In this document: positions 25,931 through 35,173 of the stretch, piece after piece
Position numbering within the stretch: the first letter of the stretch is position 1
Layout: each line of letters opens with the position of its first letter
Assembly: GCA_963797255.1 (NCBI GenBank)
Contig: CAWCOV010000030.1
Coordinates: 682,001 to 746,000 of the forward strand
Origin: JANXZS01 sp963797255
GTDB lineage: Bacteria; Acidobacteriota; Terriglobia; Terriglobales; Acidobacteriaceae
Direction: 5' to 3'
Length of the DNA stretch: 64,000 nucleotides
Notes under the pieces: generated by a model
Database searches by the model: none
Told to the model about the DNA's origin: nothing
The model's input: only the letters and a program-made list of their open reading frames with translations
Position numbers and translations under genes: made by a program

Positions 25931-26518
25931 TACTGGGCCTCCGCGGTTTCAACTGGAACGGCCGCGGCATCGGCCGCTCGAAGATACGTGATGACGCGCA
26001 TGCGCAGGTTGACGACTCCGCCCTGTTGGCCAGTGAGCGTGAGGCCACTGATCAGGAAAAAATTCTTGTCCCGTTCCAGGCCGTTGATGAACCGCATCAG
26101 GCCGGGATACTCACCACTTAACGCAGCATCCATGCGAATCTCTGCCAGGCCTTCGAGTGCGGGCGATTGGGTGTATTGCACGCGTGTGAGGCGAACCCAT
26201 TCTTGACCGCGAGTGTGCCAAGTTCGGCGGCAATCGACGGAATAGTTCGCCGGAATGCGCAGTTCGTAAAACTTTCCCGCATCGGTCCGCGCCAATTCAA
26301 CCTTGCCCGGGAGTCCGCGCAACGGAGCAGCTTGAAGTTCCAGTGCCTTGTATGCCAGCTTTTCCTGCTGGACGACTTCAGGACGCTGCGAGTTCGCGTC
26401 GTGCCACGCAATAGCCAGCTTGGTAAGTAGGAACAGATTCACGATAACGAGCAGACGCCAGGCCCGCGAGATGCAGATTCAGCACGGTCGCAAGATTGCC
26501 GGGGAGGCGTGTCTTCAT
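25930..26518 (-). CDS. pilO: PilO-like pilus assembly protein, frameshifted near N-terminus
   Basis: An ATG at 26518 overlaps the pilN stop (ATGA) and reads MKTRLPGNLATVLNLH before drifting into nonsense. A +1 frame gives RAWRLLVIVNLFLLTKLAIAW, a proper membrane helix, and the rest of the protein to 25930. The downstream frame has no ATG, GTG or TTG ahead of the helix (the first GTG, at 26442, would cut it in half). So one base was probably inserted around 26465-26475. The rest shows the coiled-coil and ferredoxin-like layout of PilO (YPGLMRFINGLERDKNFFLISGLTLTG). Confidence 0.75.
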
Positions 26519-27279
26519 CGCGCACCTCCCTGTACCGGTTGCTTCGGAGGAGGAGCTTTCGCAGCCGACGCGTTAGGGGCCGGCGCGTTTTTAGTCTTGC
26601 TCTTCTGCTTCGGCTTTGCCGGCTTGTCAGTCGAGGGTTCCGCTGCCTGCTTGTTCTTCTTCGCCTCGGCGCGTGAGAGTGGATTGTATTCGGAGAGGAT
26701 CTCGAAGTTCACCGGCGTTGACGCGCTGACGGGTTGAAGATTCTGCTGGGCGTTGGCATTGCCGCCGGTGGAAGTCTCAGCAGTTTCTCCTGCGAGGCGC
26801 GGCGCGAGGAAGCGGCGCGAATGCTCCAAATTGCGGACAAGATCAACGGCCTTGTCGCGCTGACCGTTGATGCGCATGCGAATGGTGACCTGCCCGTCCG
26901 GCGCAATCACAGGTTCCAGATTCATGACCTGCACGCCGGACGGCAGCACCGTCTCCAGGTCCATCATCACCGCAGTCCATGAGAAGGTCTTGCGCTTGAA
27001 GAGCTGATTAAGAAATTCCGACTGCGCGAGCACGGCGGCGTTCTGCGGCTGGCGCATCTGCACCTGGTTGTTCTGCTGCTCCTGCTTCAACTTCTGCATG
27101 TCGCGCGTGAGGATGGTCTGTTCGGCCTGGGCAACTGCCGCGCGGCGCTGTTCCACTCGCAGAAGCAACCAGAACGGCACCGCAAGGATGGCCATGAGTA
27201 TCATCCACAGGCGCAGACGGGAATAGAGGGGCCGAAGATCGACATAGGGCCGGGACGCGAGATTGAGTGTGATGCGCAT
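26515..27279 (-). CDS. pilN: PilN-like pilus assembly protein
   Basis: The 254-residue product begins ITLNLASRPYVDLRPLY, the short cytoplasmic peptide by which PilN docks on PilM. A membrane helix (about residues 25-44, LWMILMAILAVPFWLLL), a coiled coil (50-80, rich in Gln and Glu) and a periplasmic alpha/beta domain follow: FSWTAVMMDLETVLPSGVQVMNLEP. The C-terminus is a Lys/Ala/Pro-rich tail. The stop overlaps the pilO start by four bases. Confidence 0.8.
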   Translation of the reverse strand: MRITLNLASRPYVDLRPLYSRLRLWMILMAILAVPFWLLLRVEQRRAAVAQAEQTILTRDMQKLKQEQQNNQVQMRQPQNAAVLAQSEFLNQLFKRKTFSWTAVMMDLETVLPSGVQVMNLEPVIAPDGQVTIRMRINGQRDKAVDLVRNLEHSRRFLAPRLAGETAETSTGGNANAQQNLQPVSASTPVNFEILSEYNPLSRAEAKKNKQAAEPSTDKPAKPKQKSKTKNAPAPNASAAKAPPPKQPVQGGAR

Positions 27280-27290
27280 CTATCTGATCA

Positions 27291-27333
27291 GTTCACTCAT
27301 TAGTTGTTCACTCAAGTTGTTCACTCATTAGTT
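27291..27333. repeat. Short direct repeats in the pilM-pilN gap
   Basis: GTTCACTCATTAGTT occurs at 27291-27305 and 27319-27333, with a shortened copy GTTCACTCAAGTT between them. The repeat includes the pilM stop codon. A local duplication by slippage is the simplest explanation. Confidence 0.7.
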
Positions 27334-28254
27334 TGCCAGTGCTCCAACCACTCCTGCCAAAAGACCTTTGCGCATGGCGCTGGAGGCTCCCGCCGACGGT
27401 GCGGGCACAAGGTCGCGAACCTGCAAATCATTATCTGCGAGCAATGGTTCCACAGATGCGGCGCCACCGGGTCCGGCGTAGAAGAGAATGAGCGGCCGGG
27501 TGTGCAGCGTGTCTTCAAAGTATGCCATTGCGACGTTTACCGTGCGCTGCAACTCCGATGTGATCTCCGCTTCGTTTACAGGAAGCTCGAGCGTGCGGTG
27601 GAGCAACAGATCGTTTTGCAGAGCGATGGCGGTAGTGATGGTGTTCCCGTTGCGGTTGAGAATCAACATCGGCTCTTCAATCCGACCGGCTGCGATTGCG
27701 GCAAGGCTGCTGGAGAGAATGGCTCCGGGCTCATATCCTGCATCCCGCACCGCAGACTCGTACTCGTGGAGCACGTCGTGAGGAATGATCGCGATCAATA
27801 CGCGCACCTGGCCAGACTCCTGTGCGGCAAGTTCCTGGTAGGTAATGCCCGCGTCGTCCACCTCAAAGGGAACAAGCTTGCGCAGCCGGAATCGTATGAC
27901 GGGCAGGATGTCGGCGGTTTTGGGCGGCAGGGAATCAAAGTCCAGCAGCAGAACGCGCACCGCCGCATCGGGAATGACGAGGGTAATCTTCTTGTCTCGT
28001 GGAGCAAGCTCGTCGAGAGCATTGCGCATGGAGGCGATGACAGCCGCGCGATTCACCAGGTTCGGAGTCTTCAAGCCTGCCGCAATGGCTCCCATTGGGA
28101 GCGCCGAGAAGGTGGTCATCGCCGATTCTTCCGTAGCACTCTCCTGGCGAGCTGCCACTACGCCTTCGGGAAGGATTTCGCATGCCAGCCGGGGGCGCAG
28201 GGTCACCATCGAATTCGACGTGAAGATGCGGAACGGAGTCGTAGCTTTCTGCAC
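27328..28254 (-). CDS. pilM: PilM-like actin-fold pilus assembly protein
   Basis: The product has 308 residues with a GTG start whose first base overlaps the gspE stop (TAGTG). It contains a PilM/GspL-type actin-like domain: ITLVIPDAAVRVLLLDFDSLP, the PVIRFRLRKLVPFEVDDAGITYQ segment and a C-terminal LILFYAGPGGAASVEPLLAD. PilM is cytoplasmic and connects the ATPase to PilN. There is no membrane helix before the last 15 residues (GLLAGVVGALAN). Confidence 0.75.
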   Translation of the reverse strand: MQKATTPFRIFTSNSMVTLRPRLACEILPEGVVAARQESATEESAMTTFSALPMGAIAAGLKTPNLVNRAAVIASMRNALDELAPRDKKITLVIPDAAVRVLLLDFDSLPPKTADILPVIRFRLRKLVPFEVDDAGITYQELAAQESGQVRVLIAIIPHDVLHEYESAVRDAGYEPGAILSSSLAAIAAGRIEEPMLILNRNGNTITTAIALQNDLLLHRTLELPVNEAEITSELQRTVNVAMAYFEDTLHTRPLILFYAGPGGAASVEPLLADNDLQVRDLVPAPSAGASSAMRKGLLAGVVGALAN

Positions 28255-29878
28255 TATCGGCTTGCCTCGATGAAGGTAACTTTGTTGATCTCCTTCAGTG
28301 TAGTCAGTCCTGCGCGAACGCGCTCAAGCGCGGACTCGCGGAGGAAGATCATGCCCTCGGCCTGCGCAGCGCGGCGGATCTCCGAGGAGGGCTTCTTATC
28401 CAGGATGAGCTCACGAATGGAATCGGTGAGATCGAGAAGTTCGTGGATTGCCGTTCGTCCGCGGTATCCGGTTCCGCCGCATTCGATGCAGCCCTGGCCT
28501 TCGTGGAATTCGAAGTCCTTCCACTCGTCGTAATTCAGGCCGCTGAGCGCCAGAAATTCGCGGTCATGCTTTACCGGCTTGTCGCAGTATTCGCAGATGG
28601 TGCGGACAAGCCGCTGCGCAAGAATGCAGTTCAGCGCGGAGACGAAGTTGTAGGGCTCTACGCCCATGTTCAGGAATCGTCCAATCACGTCGACTACGTT
28701 GTTGGCGTGGACGGTGGTGAACACAAGGTGTCCAGTAAGCGCGGATTGAATGGCGATCTGCGCGGTCTCAGTGTCACGGATTTCGCCGACGAGAATCTTG
28801 TCAGGATCGTGACGAAGAATGGAACGCAGGCCGCGGGCAAAGGTCAGGCCCTTTTTCTCGTTGACGGGAATCTGCGTGATGCCGCGAATCTGGTACTCCA
28901 CCGGATCTTCGATGGTGATGATCTTGTCTTCATCGCTCTTGATCTCGTTAAGCGCGGCGTAGAGCGTCGTGGTCTTGCCGGAGCCGGTTGGACCGGTAAC
29001 CAGCACCATGCCGTAAGGCTCACGAATATAGCGGCGGAAGCGGCGAATATCGTCATCGCCGAAGCCGACAACATCGAGCGTGAGCTTGTGGAACTTTTCG
29101 CTCATCGACTCTTTGTCGAGTACGCGGAGCACGCAGTTTTCACCGTGCACCGTGGGCATGATGGAGACGCGGAAGTCGATCAGGCGGCTCTTGTAGCGAA
29201 CGCGGAAGCGGCCGTCCTGGGGCACGCGGCGCTCGGCGATGTCGAGCTCGCTCATGACCTTGATGCGCGAAAGAATGGTGGAGTGATGTTCGCGCGCAAT
29301 GGGCGCCATGGCTGCCTGCAGCACTCCGTCGATGCGGTACTTGATGACCAGCGAATCGTCGTACGTCTCAAGATGGATGTCCGACGCGCGCCGTTCGAGC
29401 GCTGTGAAGATGGTGGTATCCACCAGTCGGATGATGGGGCTGATGTCTTCTTCCGAGGTGAGCTTCTCGATCGAAATATTTTCGTCGGGATTCTCTTCCG
29501 GGATCACATCGAAGGTGAGACCTTCGGTGGCTTCATCCAATACGCGCTGCGACTGCTCGGTTTTTTTGAGGAGATCGGTGATCTGGCTGAGAGTGGCGAC
29601 ACAGGTCACTACGCGCTGGCCCAGCAGGCCGGAGATCTCATCGATCATCATCAGGCGGCTGGGGTCGCTGACGGCGATACAAGATGATCTTCCCGCTGCT
29701 CCAGAGGAACGAAGTTGTAGCGGAACATCATGTCGACCGGCACAGTGCGGAACAGGTCGTGCTGAATACGGAAATTCTTCAAGTCAACGAAGTCGCAGCG
29801 ATAGCGCACCGCGAGAGCCCGCGCATGTGCCGGCTCATCGAACTCGAGGGGCAATGCAACAACCGGAGTATCTGCCAT
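28254..29878 (-). CDS. gspE: GspE/PilB-type secretion ATPase, frameshifted in N-terminal domain
   Basis: The main frame (29651-28254, 465 residues) holds the motor domain: Walker A LVTGPTGSGKTTTLYAAL, Walker B ILVGEIRDTETAQIA, and the zinc tetracysteine motif CEYC...CIECGGTGYRGR. The N-terminal T2SSE_N domain begins in another frame at an ATG at 29878, 6 bp after gspF (MADTPVVALPLEFDEP...EQREDHLV). The two join as HLVIAVSDPSRLMMIDE if one base missing between 29678 and 29679 is restored, so this is a -1 deletion. The ATPase would power pilin assembly or extraction. Confidence 0.85.
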
Positions 29879-29884
29879 AACCTT

Positions 29885-31084
29885 TTACCTCTGCATGCTG
29901 CTGGCCTGGCCAAGGGAAAAGATGGGCAGGTACAGAGCAATCAAAATCGTAACTACAACCACGCCCATCACGATCAGGATGGCGGGCTCAATGAGGGCGA
30001 GCGACGCGGTAAGCGCGGTCTGAACGTCCTCTTCAAAAAACTCGGCAACAGAGTTGAGCATCTGCGGCAATGCGCCCGTCGATTCGCCGACCTCGATCAT
30101 CTCCGTGGAAAGCTCCGGAAAGACTTTTGTGCCCTTGAGGCTGTTCGCCAGTCCTTTTCCTTCTCTGACACTGGTAACTGATGCAAAGACGGCCTTGGCT
30201 ATGCGTCCGCTCGAAATGCTGCGCGCCGCGGTTTCAAGCGATGGCACCAGCGGCAGGCCGCCCGTCAGCAGAGTCGAAAGTGTACGCGCAAAGAGGGCAA
30301 CCTGGTATTTGATCCAGATCCTGCCGAAGACGGGCATTGCGATACGGATGCCGTCGATGCGATCGGCTCCGCTCGGCGTCTTGGCCCAGCGATAGAGCAG
30401 GTAGCCAATCACGGCGACCACCGGCAGCACGTAGAGAATGTAGTTTTGCGCCTTTGTCCCAAGGGACAGCAGCATCAGCGTAAGTGTGGGCAGCTTGGTG
30501 CCGATCTGGTCGTAAAGCTGGGCAAATCGGGGAACCACGAAGGAGATAAGGAAGACAAAAAGCCCGATCACGATCAGGATCAGCAGCGCCGGATAGATCA
30601 GCGACGCCTGCAACTTCTTGCGGAAAGTGAGCGAAATGCGTTGGAAAGCAAGATACCGCCCCAGCACTTCTTCCAGGTTGCCGCTTCGTTCGCCGGCCAG
30701 CAGCGTTGTTGTGTAGATGATGGGGAATCCCCCCTGCGCCGTAAAAGCGCCGGAAAGCGACTCTCCGGTACGAACGCGGGCGGTTACATCGGCGAGCTGC
30801 GCGGCAAATGTCGTGTTCTTCTGGCCTTTGGCAAGCATGTCCAGCGAGCCCAGAATGGGCAATCCCGCACGAACCAAGGTCAAAAACTGCTGGTTGAAGA
30901 CGAGAAACGTCTCCAGATTGACCTTTTTCCGCATGCTGGAGCGAAATCCGTGCGGTTTGACGGAATAGACGAGGTAGCCCGCCTGCGAAAAGCGCAGCCG
31001 CAGCTCCTCCGCCGAGGACGCCGCCTGCACCTGCTCCGACACCCGGCCCCGTTCATCCGCCAGTTTTACAACAAACTCCGCCAT
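29885..31084 (-). CDS. gspF: GspF/PilC-type inner-membrane platform protein
   Basis: The 399-residue product has two T2SSF domains. An N-terminal soluble part is followed by FLVFNQQFLTLVRAGLPILGSLDML, and three membrane helices lie near 165-190, 215-235 and 370-392. The second repeat reads LFARTLSTLLTGGLPLVPSLE, and the end STEMIEVGESTGALPQMLNSVAEFFEED is typical. It forms the membrane platform turned by the ATPase encoded immediately after it. Confidence 0.95.
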   Translation of the reverse strand: MAEFVVKLADERGRVSEQVQAASSAEELRLRFSQAGYLVYSVKPHGFRSSMRKKVNLETFLVFNQQFLTLVRAGLPILGSLDMLAKGQKNTTFAAQLADVTARVRTGESLSGAFTAQGGFPIIYTTTLLAGERSGNLEEVLGRYLAFQRISLTFRKKLQASLIYPALLILIVIGLFVFLISFVVPRFAQLYDQIGTKLPTLTLMLLSLGTKAQNYILYVLPVVAVIGYLLYRWAKTPSGADRIDGIRIAMPVFGRIWIKYQVALFARTLSTLLTGGLPLVPSLETAARSISSGRIAKAVFASVTSVREGKGLANSLKGTKVFPELSTEMIEVGESTGALPQMLNSVAEFFEEDVQTALTASLALIEPAILIVMGVVVVTILIALYLPIFSLGQASSMQR

Positions 31085-31156
31085 GGTTCCCCTGCCAGCT
31101 ATCTTCTGGCACTGCTTGGATTAAGACGCTCCGGACAGTGTTCCGGAAGCTCGACC

Positions 31157-32302
31157 CTACTTCGTACCCTGCTTCGTCAACGATACCAGTTTCGCAATCC
31201 TGCCTTTTGGTCCCACCACCCAGGGAAGGCTCAGGGCATTCCATGGGCCGCCATCTGCCGAGATAGTGGTTTGTTGCCACGTCTTGCCGTCGTCCCGGCT
31301 CACATCGGCTCCGTTGGTACCTACGGTCACCCAGGCCTTGTCTGCCGCGCTCCAGGCCACTGACGAGCGAAATCCATGGGGCGGTTTAATGGACGCTATC
31401 CATGTTTTCCCGTTATCGAGGGTGTAGGCGGCTGTTCCCGCTGCGACATTTGGCGCCTCGTAGTCGCCACCCACCGCCATTCCTGTTTCCGCGTCTTGAA
31501 ATGCCAGCGAAAAGACGCCTTGCGAAGGCGTAGCCCGGGCCATGGGAACGGTGGTTTTCATCCACTTCAGCACGGGAACCGGCTCCGCCGCGGCGGAACG
31601 GCGTGATTTTGCGGCATTTGGCGCTGGTTCGGGATCTCGCATTGCTAGATAGAAGACGTTGGGACCACCCGGGCCGCTCGTGGCGAAAAACTCCAGCGCC
31701 GCGCCCAAAGGAGTCTCGATGCTGTACTTGCCGCTGAAGGGAATTGCGATATAGCTGGAATTGCTGGCGGCAAAGGCTCCTTCTCCCCGGGTATCGGCCA
31801 CCAGAGAGGGGCTATCCGTCCTTTTCCAGTGCAGGCCGCCGTCCTCCGAGCGGAAGATGACGAAGCGTCCATTGACCGGGTCGCCGAGGATGATGCCGTG
31901 CTTCGGATCGGGAAAGTTCAGGGCGTCCCAGAAACCTTCAGCATCGGGATTCGTATAAAGCAGCTTCCAACTGGAACAGCCGTCGGTGGTCTTGAACAGG
32001 CGCGACTCGTCTCCGCGGCCGGAGGACATAACAATGGCGTTTTGGGCGTCCCACGCCCAGATGCTGCGGAAATCCAGCTGCTCGGCTCCGGGAGGCATGG
32101 CGCAAGTCTGCCAGACATAGCCGCCGTCCTCGGTGCGCAGCACGGTGCCCTTTGATCCGCTGGCCCACGCGACTCCCCCGCCAACAGCGTGGATGCCTCG
32201 AAGATCCGCCTTGGTGTTGGAATTCTGCATCTCCCATTGCGCGTGAGCGGGAAAGCAGGCGGCGACGAGGAGCAATGCAGGCAGGAGACGAACACGGATC
32301 AT
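31157..32302 (-). CDS. Secreted YCF48/BNR-type beta-propeller protein
   Basis: The 381-residue product has a signal peptide (MIRVRLLPALLLVAA, cut near AHAQ at 22). Repeated blades of the type VLRTEDGGYVWQ, LFKTTDGCSSWK, IFRSEDGGLHWKR, YTLDNGKTWIA and VSRDDGKTWQQ follow. These Asp-box-like turns are found in YCF48-like photosystem assembly factors and sialidase-type propellers. In non-phototrophs the role is unknown. It lies 72 bp before gspF in the same direction, so it may be made with the pilus proteins. Confidence 0.75.
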   Translation of the reverse strand: MIRVRLLPALLLVAACFPAHAQWEMQNSNTKADLRGIHAVGGGVAWASGSKGTVLRTEDGGYVWQTCAMPPGAEQLDFRSIWAWDAQNAIVMSSGRGDESRLFKTTDGCSSWKLLYTNPDAEGFWDALNFPDPKHGIILGDPVNGRFVIFRSEDGGLHWKRTDSPSLVADTRGEGAFAASNSSYIAIPFSGKYSIETPLGAALEFFATSGPGGPNVFYLAMRDPEPAPNAAKSRRSAAAEPVPVLKWMKTTVPMARATPSQGVFSLAFQDAETGMAVGGDYEAPNVAAGTAAYTLDNGKTWIASIKPPHGFRSSVAWSAADKAWVTVGTNGADVSRDDGKTWQQTTISADGGPWNALSLPWVVGPKGRIAKLVSLTKQGTK

Positions 32303-32416
32303 GATGGCCCTCAGATCAGAAACGAAATTGTCCCGTCCGCTGGATGTTGGCGCGGGCAGTGCAAGAAATTTTAGGGGAGATTACTCAAAGTTGACATAGC
32401 AGAACCGCTTTTCAAA

Positions 32417-32764
32417 TCAGAACTTGGCACCAATTGCATCAGTTTGGAGAGCCTGCACTCGATTTGCTACGCCTATGAACAGAACTAATACAAAAAGCAT
32501 AGGAGAGATCAGGACAGCACGCTCCAGCCTAATGAAGATTCCGAGTACAGCGGTTCCGAGCCATGCGTATCCAAGTGCGCGGAGGAGCAAATAAAAGCGG
32601 GGACGTAATTCGGGCTTTCTCTTAAATGCTCGCTCTAAAAAGAAGTTGCCTCCGCAAATCAACAACATCATCGCGACGAAGAACATAATCGGCACGCCAA
32701 ACATGTCCCACTCTATGCGGAGGCTAGACATTGGCGAAATGCTATCACGCATTTCTCCAGACAC
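32417..32764 (-). CDS. Hypothetical membrane protein (115 aa)
   Basis: Three membrane helices are visible (about residues 23-42, 60-80 and 85-103), with a basic loop RAFKRKPELRPRF between the first and second. Base use resembles the neighbours less clearly (more AT), so transfer or relaxed constraint is possible. The family is not recognised. Confidence 0.5.
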   Translation of the reverse strand: MSGEMRDSISPMSSLRIEWDMFGVPIMFFVAMMLLICGGNFFLERAFKRKPELRPRFYLLLRALGYAWLGTAVLGIFIRLERAVLISPMLFVLVLFIGVANRVQALQTDAIGAKF

Positions 32765-32794
32765 AGTTCCATGCAGGCCCGCCGAGCAGCGCGC

Positions 32795-33580
32795 CTATGA
32801 CGTAACCGCCTGCCTTTCCCCGCGGGCAAAGGAGTCGGCGACGATCCATGCGGCTCCGGCAATGGCCAGGTTCACCGCGTTGCCGCACCACGTCTGGTGG
32901 ACTCGAGGAGTAGCGAAAAGATTTGGCAGCCAAATCAGCACGCCGAATCCCAGGATCATCGCTGTGAGCAGGCGGGAGGCGAGCAAGGCCATCACTCCGG
33001 AGAGGATCGCGAGGCCGGCACTTACATGAAAAATGCCGGTCGCAATTGCCCAGAAGTTATGCCGGAGAGGGATCCACTTCGGAACCATGGCGGCAGTTTG
33101 CGGAACGTAAACGAAGTGGCTCAGGCCGATAACTAGGAAGCAAATCCCAAACAAGATTCGAGCCACTTTTACGGTTTTGGTAGCCGACGACGAATCGCGT
33201 AGCTCGAGCGATGCGTACACAATCACCGCGGCGAGCACCAAGGTGAATTGCTCGGCGAACCCGAGCCAGGTCCCAACGATTTTCGGGAATCCGATCACGC
33301 GAGGCAGCCAGAACAGCGCGCAGAACAGGTAGAGGATCCCGAGCGCAACGGCTCCGATGCGAGCGGTCCGCGGCCACTGGATGGCGAGGCCTCCAAGAAG
33401 AAAGCAGAGGGCAAAGATGTATGCGAATGCAGCGCGGTGAGGAACGGCGAATGGCAGAGCCTCGATCGGCTGCCAAACGCTGGCAAAGTCGCCCCAGATC
33501 AGCCCGATAATGCCGAAGGCGATAGCGGCGATTCCATAAACATGAGTTCCGCAATTCGATGTGGCGGCGCGATTCAGCAT
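32795..33580 (-). CDS. Polytopic membrane protein, DoxX-like in layout
   Basis: The 261-residue product has seven or eight hydrophobic helices. Segments such as LFGICFLVIGLSHFVYVPQTAAMVPKW and FWAIATGIFHVSAGLAILSG resemble the DoxX/SURF4-like group (short four-helix units with a His-containing helix), here apparently duplicated. No catalytic residues are evident. It runs leftward between lolA and the propeller gene. Confidence 0.6.
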   Translation of the reverse strand: MLNRAATSNCGTHVYGIAAIAFGIIGLIWGDFASVWQPIEALPFAVPHRAAFAYIFALCFLLGGLAIQWPRTARIGAVALGILYLFCALFWLPRVIGFPKIVGTWLGFAEQFTLVLAAVIVYASLELRDSSSATKTVKVARILFGICFLVIGLSHFVYVPQTAAMVPKWIPLRHNFWAIATGIFHVSAGLAILSGVMALLASRLLTAMILGFGVLIWLPNLFATPRVHQTWCGNAVNLAIAGAAWIVADSFARGERQAVTS

Positions 33581-33708
33581 GGATAAAGCTCTGCTCCAGA
33601 CCAGCGTCTAGAGAATATACAACGCTCCGGAAGCGGATTCGAGGAATCGGATCTGTCGAAGAGTGGCTGGGAAGTGAGTGGGTGATTGCTGCACGATTGC
33701 CCCTATAG

Positions 33709-34422
33709 CTAAACCGGCGGCATGCCTTCGACGACGGGCACGCCTTTCGGTGCCTGGAAGACAAATTCAGAATCGGGCGCAGGAGAATTCGGCTTTTCGC
33801 CGGTCAGGGTGAAGGTGGTCTCCGCGCCATCGACCTCGCGTACGCGGATTGAGTGAATAACACCGTCCGGCGTGACTTCGAGGCTCATCTCTTCGACGCG
33901 CTTCTCCATGCCCTTGGGTACGCCGCTCAGCATGAATCCGCCAGTGCCCGGAGTCGCTGTCAGGTTGGCAATTTCCTTGGCGAGCTGGGAGTGGCCGAGC
34001 AGGAAGCGCAACGGGGAACGCAGATCGTCAAGTTGCTTGGCCGGGACACGCTGAATCTGCGAATCGCCGGGCGCGTAGAAGTAGGCGTATTTGCCGTCGA
34101 GGACAAAGAGCTTTCCGGCCGGCTTGGCGTAGGTCCAGCGCATGCGGCCGGGCTTCTTCAGTAGCAGGGTTCCAGTCTCGTGCCGGTTCATGCCCATGCC
34201 CGCGTATTGCTGCGAGAACTCCACCTGCAGGCTCTTGAGCGAGTTGTAGTGGTGGTCCACCGCAGCGGCGAGAGTCTGTGCAGTGGGCGGCGTTTCCATC
34301 AGATTCTGCGCGCGGCTGGAGTTGCTCTCGAGAGCGACGAAAATCAACAGGAATGGAATGACGAGGAGCCGGAAGAGTTTTCCCTTCCGGCTCGTGTGCG
34401 GCGTGGATTCGTTAACTGACAT
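33709..34422 (-). CDS. lolA: Outer-membrane lipoprotein carrier protein LolA-like
   Basis: The 237-residue product has a signal peptide/anchor (about residues 16-38). The LolA fold begins AAAVDHHYNSLKSLQVEFSQQY, then GTLLLKKPGRMRWTYAKPAGKLFVLDGKYAYFYAPGD and LRFLLGH. LolA ferries lipoproteins across the periplasm. It overlaps the upstream pilin gene by one base. The unusual proximity to pilus genes suggests a lipoprotein cargo for that system, but this is inference. Confidence 0.8.
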   Translation of the reverse strand: MSVNESTPHTSRKGKLFRLLVIPFLLIFVALESNSSRAQNLMETPPTAQTLAAAVDHHYNSLKSLQVEFSQQYAGMGMNRHETGTLLLKKPGRMRWTYAKPAGKLFVLDGKYAYFYAPGDSQIQRVPAKQLDDLRSPLRFLLGHSQLAKEIANLTATPGTGGFMLSGVPKGMEKRVEEMSLEVTPDGVIHSIRVREVDGAETTFTLTGEKPNSPAPDSEFVFQAPKGVPVVEGMPPV

Positions 34423-34976
34423 TACTGCAGGGGCAGGGTGCAGTTGGTGCCACCCGCCGGATCGGCCTTGATCTCACCCGCCTGATCGATGCAGAAGCCG
34501 CGATGTCCCGTCTTGCCGACTGCCTGGGGAACGGCGGTGGCTTCGTAGGAGGTGTACATGTCCTGATTGTTCACCGTGACCTTGGTGCAGTTCACGATGG
34601 CGAAGGTGTAGCCGCTCTTGTTGCCGGTGGCTAGGTCGCCCTGCAGCACTTGCGCGGACTGCGGACTGGGTGCTCCCGAACCGGACGAGCCGCCAAGGGT
34701 GCCGAGAGAGCAGGCAAATCCATTCGCGGGATACGTGGTCTGGTATTGAATCTCCGCCTGGTAGATAGCCCGCAGAGACTGGATGGCCGACGTCTCATTC
34801 GCCTGGCTCTTCATGCTGCTGAAGTTGGGGATGGCGATCAGCATGAGGATCAGGATGATGGACATGACGATCAGCAGTTCCATCAACGTAAATCCTGCGG
34901 TGCGGCTGTACCTGCTGTCTTCTAGGCGGGAAGTCCGTACTTGACCCTTGAGCATTCGAGCAAAACTGAGTTTCAT
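34422..34976 (-). CDS. Type IV pilin-like / pseudopilin protein
   Basis: The 184-residue product has a clear prepilin signal: a basic leader ending RTAG/FTLMELLIVMSIIL with Glu at +5, then the hydrophobic helix and a variable C-terminal domain. The Cys pair near 95/126 and 157/179 could form pilin disulfides. It is the first gene of the leftward block that leads to the pilus/T2SS genes, and overlaps lolA by one base. It is a candidate major pilin. Confidence 0.85.
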   Translation of the reverse strand: MKLSFARMLKGQVRTSRLEDSRYSRTAGFTLMELLIVMSIILILMLIAIPNFSSMKSQANETSAIQSLRAIYQAEIQYQTTYPANGFACSLGTLGGSSGSGAPSPQSAQVLQGDLATGNKSGYTFAIVNCTKVTVNNQDMYTSYEATAVPQAVGKTGHRGFCIDQAGEIKADPAGGTNCTLPLQ

Positions 34977-35060
34977 CTGTCTCCGCTTCCTGGAGCGGCT
35001 CGCTTGTTGCGTCCGTTGGGGACGATGGAGCCGCCGAAGCCAATCCTAATTCAAGAAGAC

Positions 35061-35075
35061 GCAAAGGTGAACCCA
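35061..35075 (-). promoter_or_regulatory. Possible sigma-54 promoter upstream of the pilin gene
   Basis: Reading leftward, TGGGTT-N5-TTGC matches the invariant TGG and TTGC elements of the -24/-12 consensus with correct spacing. It lies about 85 bp before the pilin start. Pilin genes are often sigma-54 dependent. The TGGCAC element is only partly matched. Confidence 0.3.
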
Positions 35076-35173
35076 AGCGCTCATAAGCGGCTTGGATGCT
35101 TGATGGCGATTGGGCTCGATTGCGATGGCCGGGAGAAAGACTGAGTTCCTTTTCTCTCCGGCCGAAAGCGTAT

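Noticed and set aside
28443..29687. Plus-strand open frame of 414 codons
   Set aside because: It lies wholly antisense to gspE, whose motor domain is unmistakable. The frame is a codon-bias shadow.
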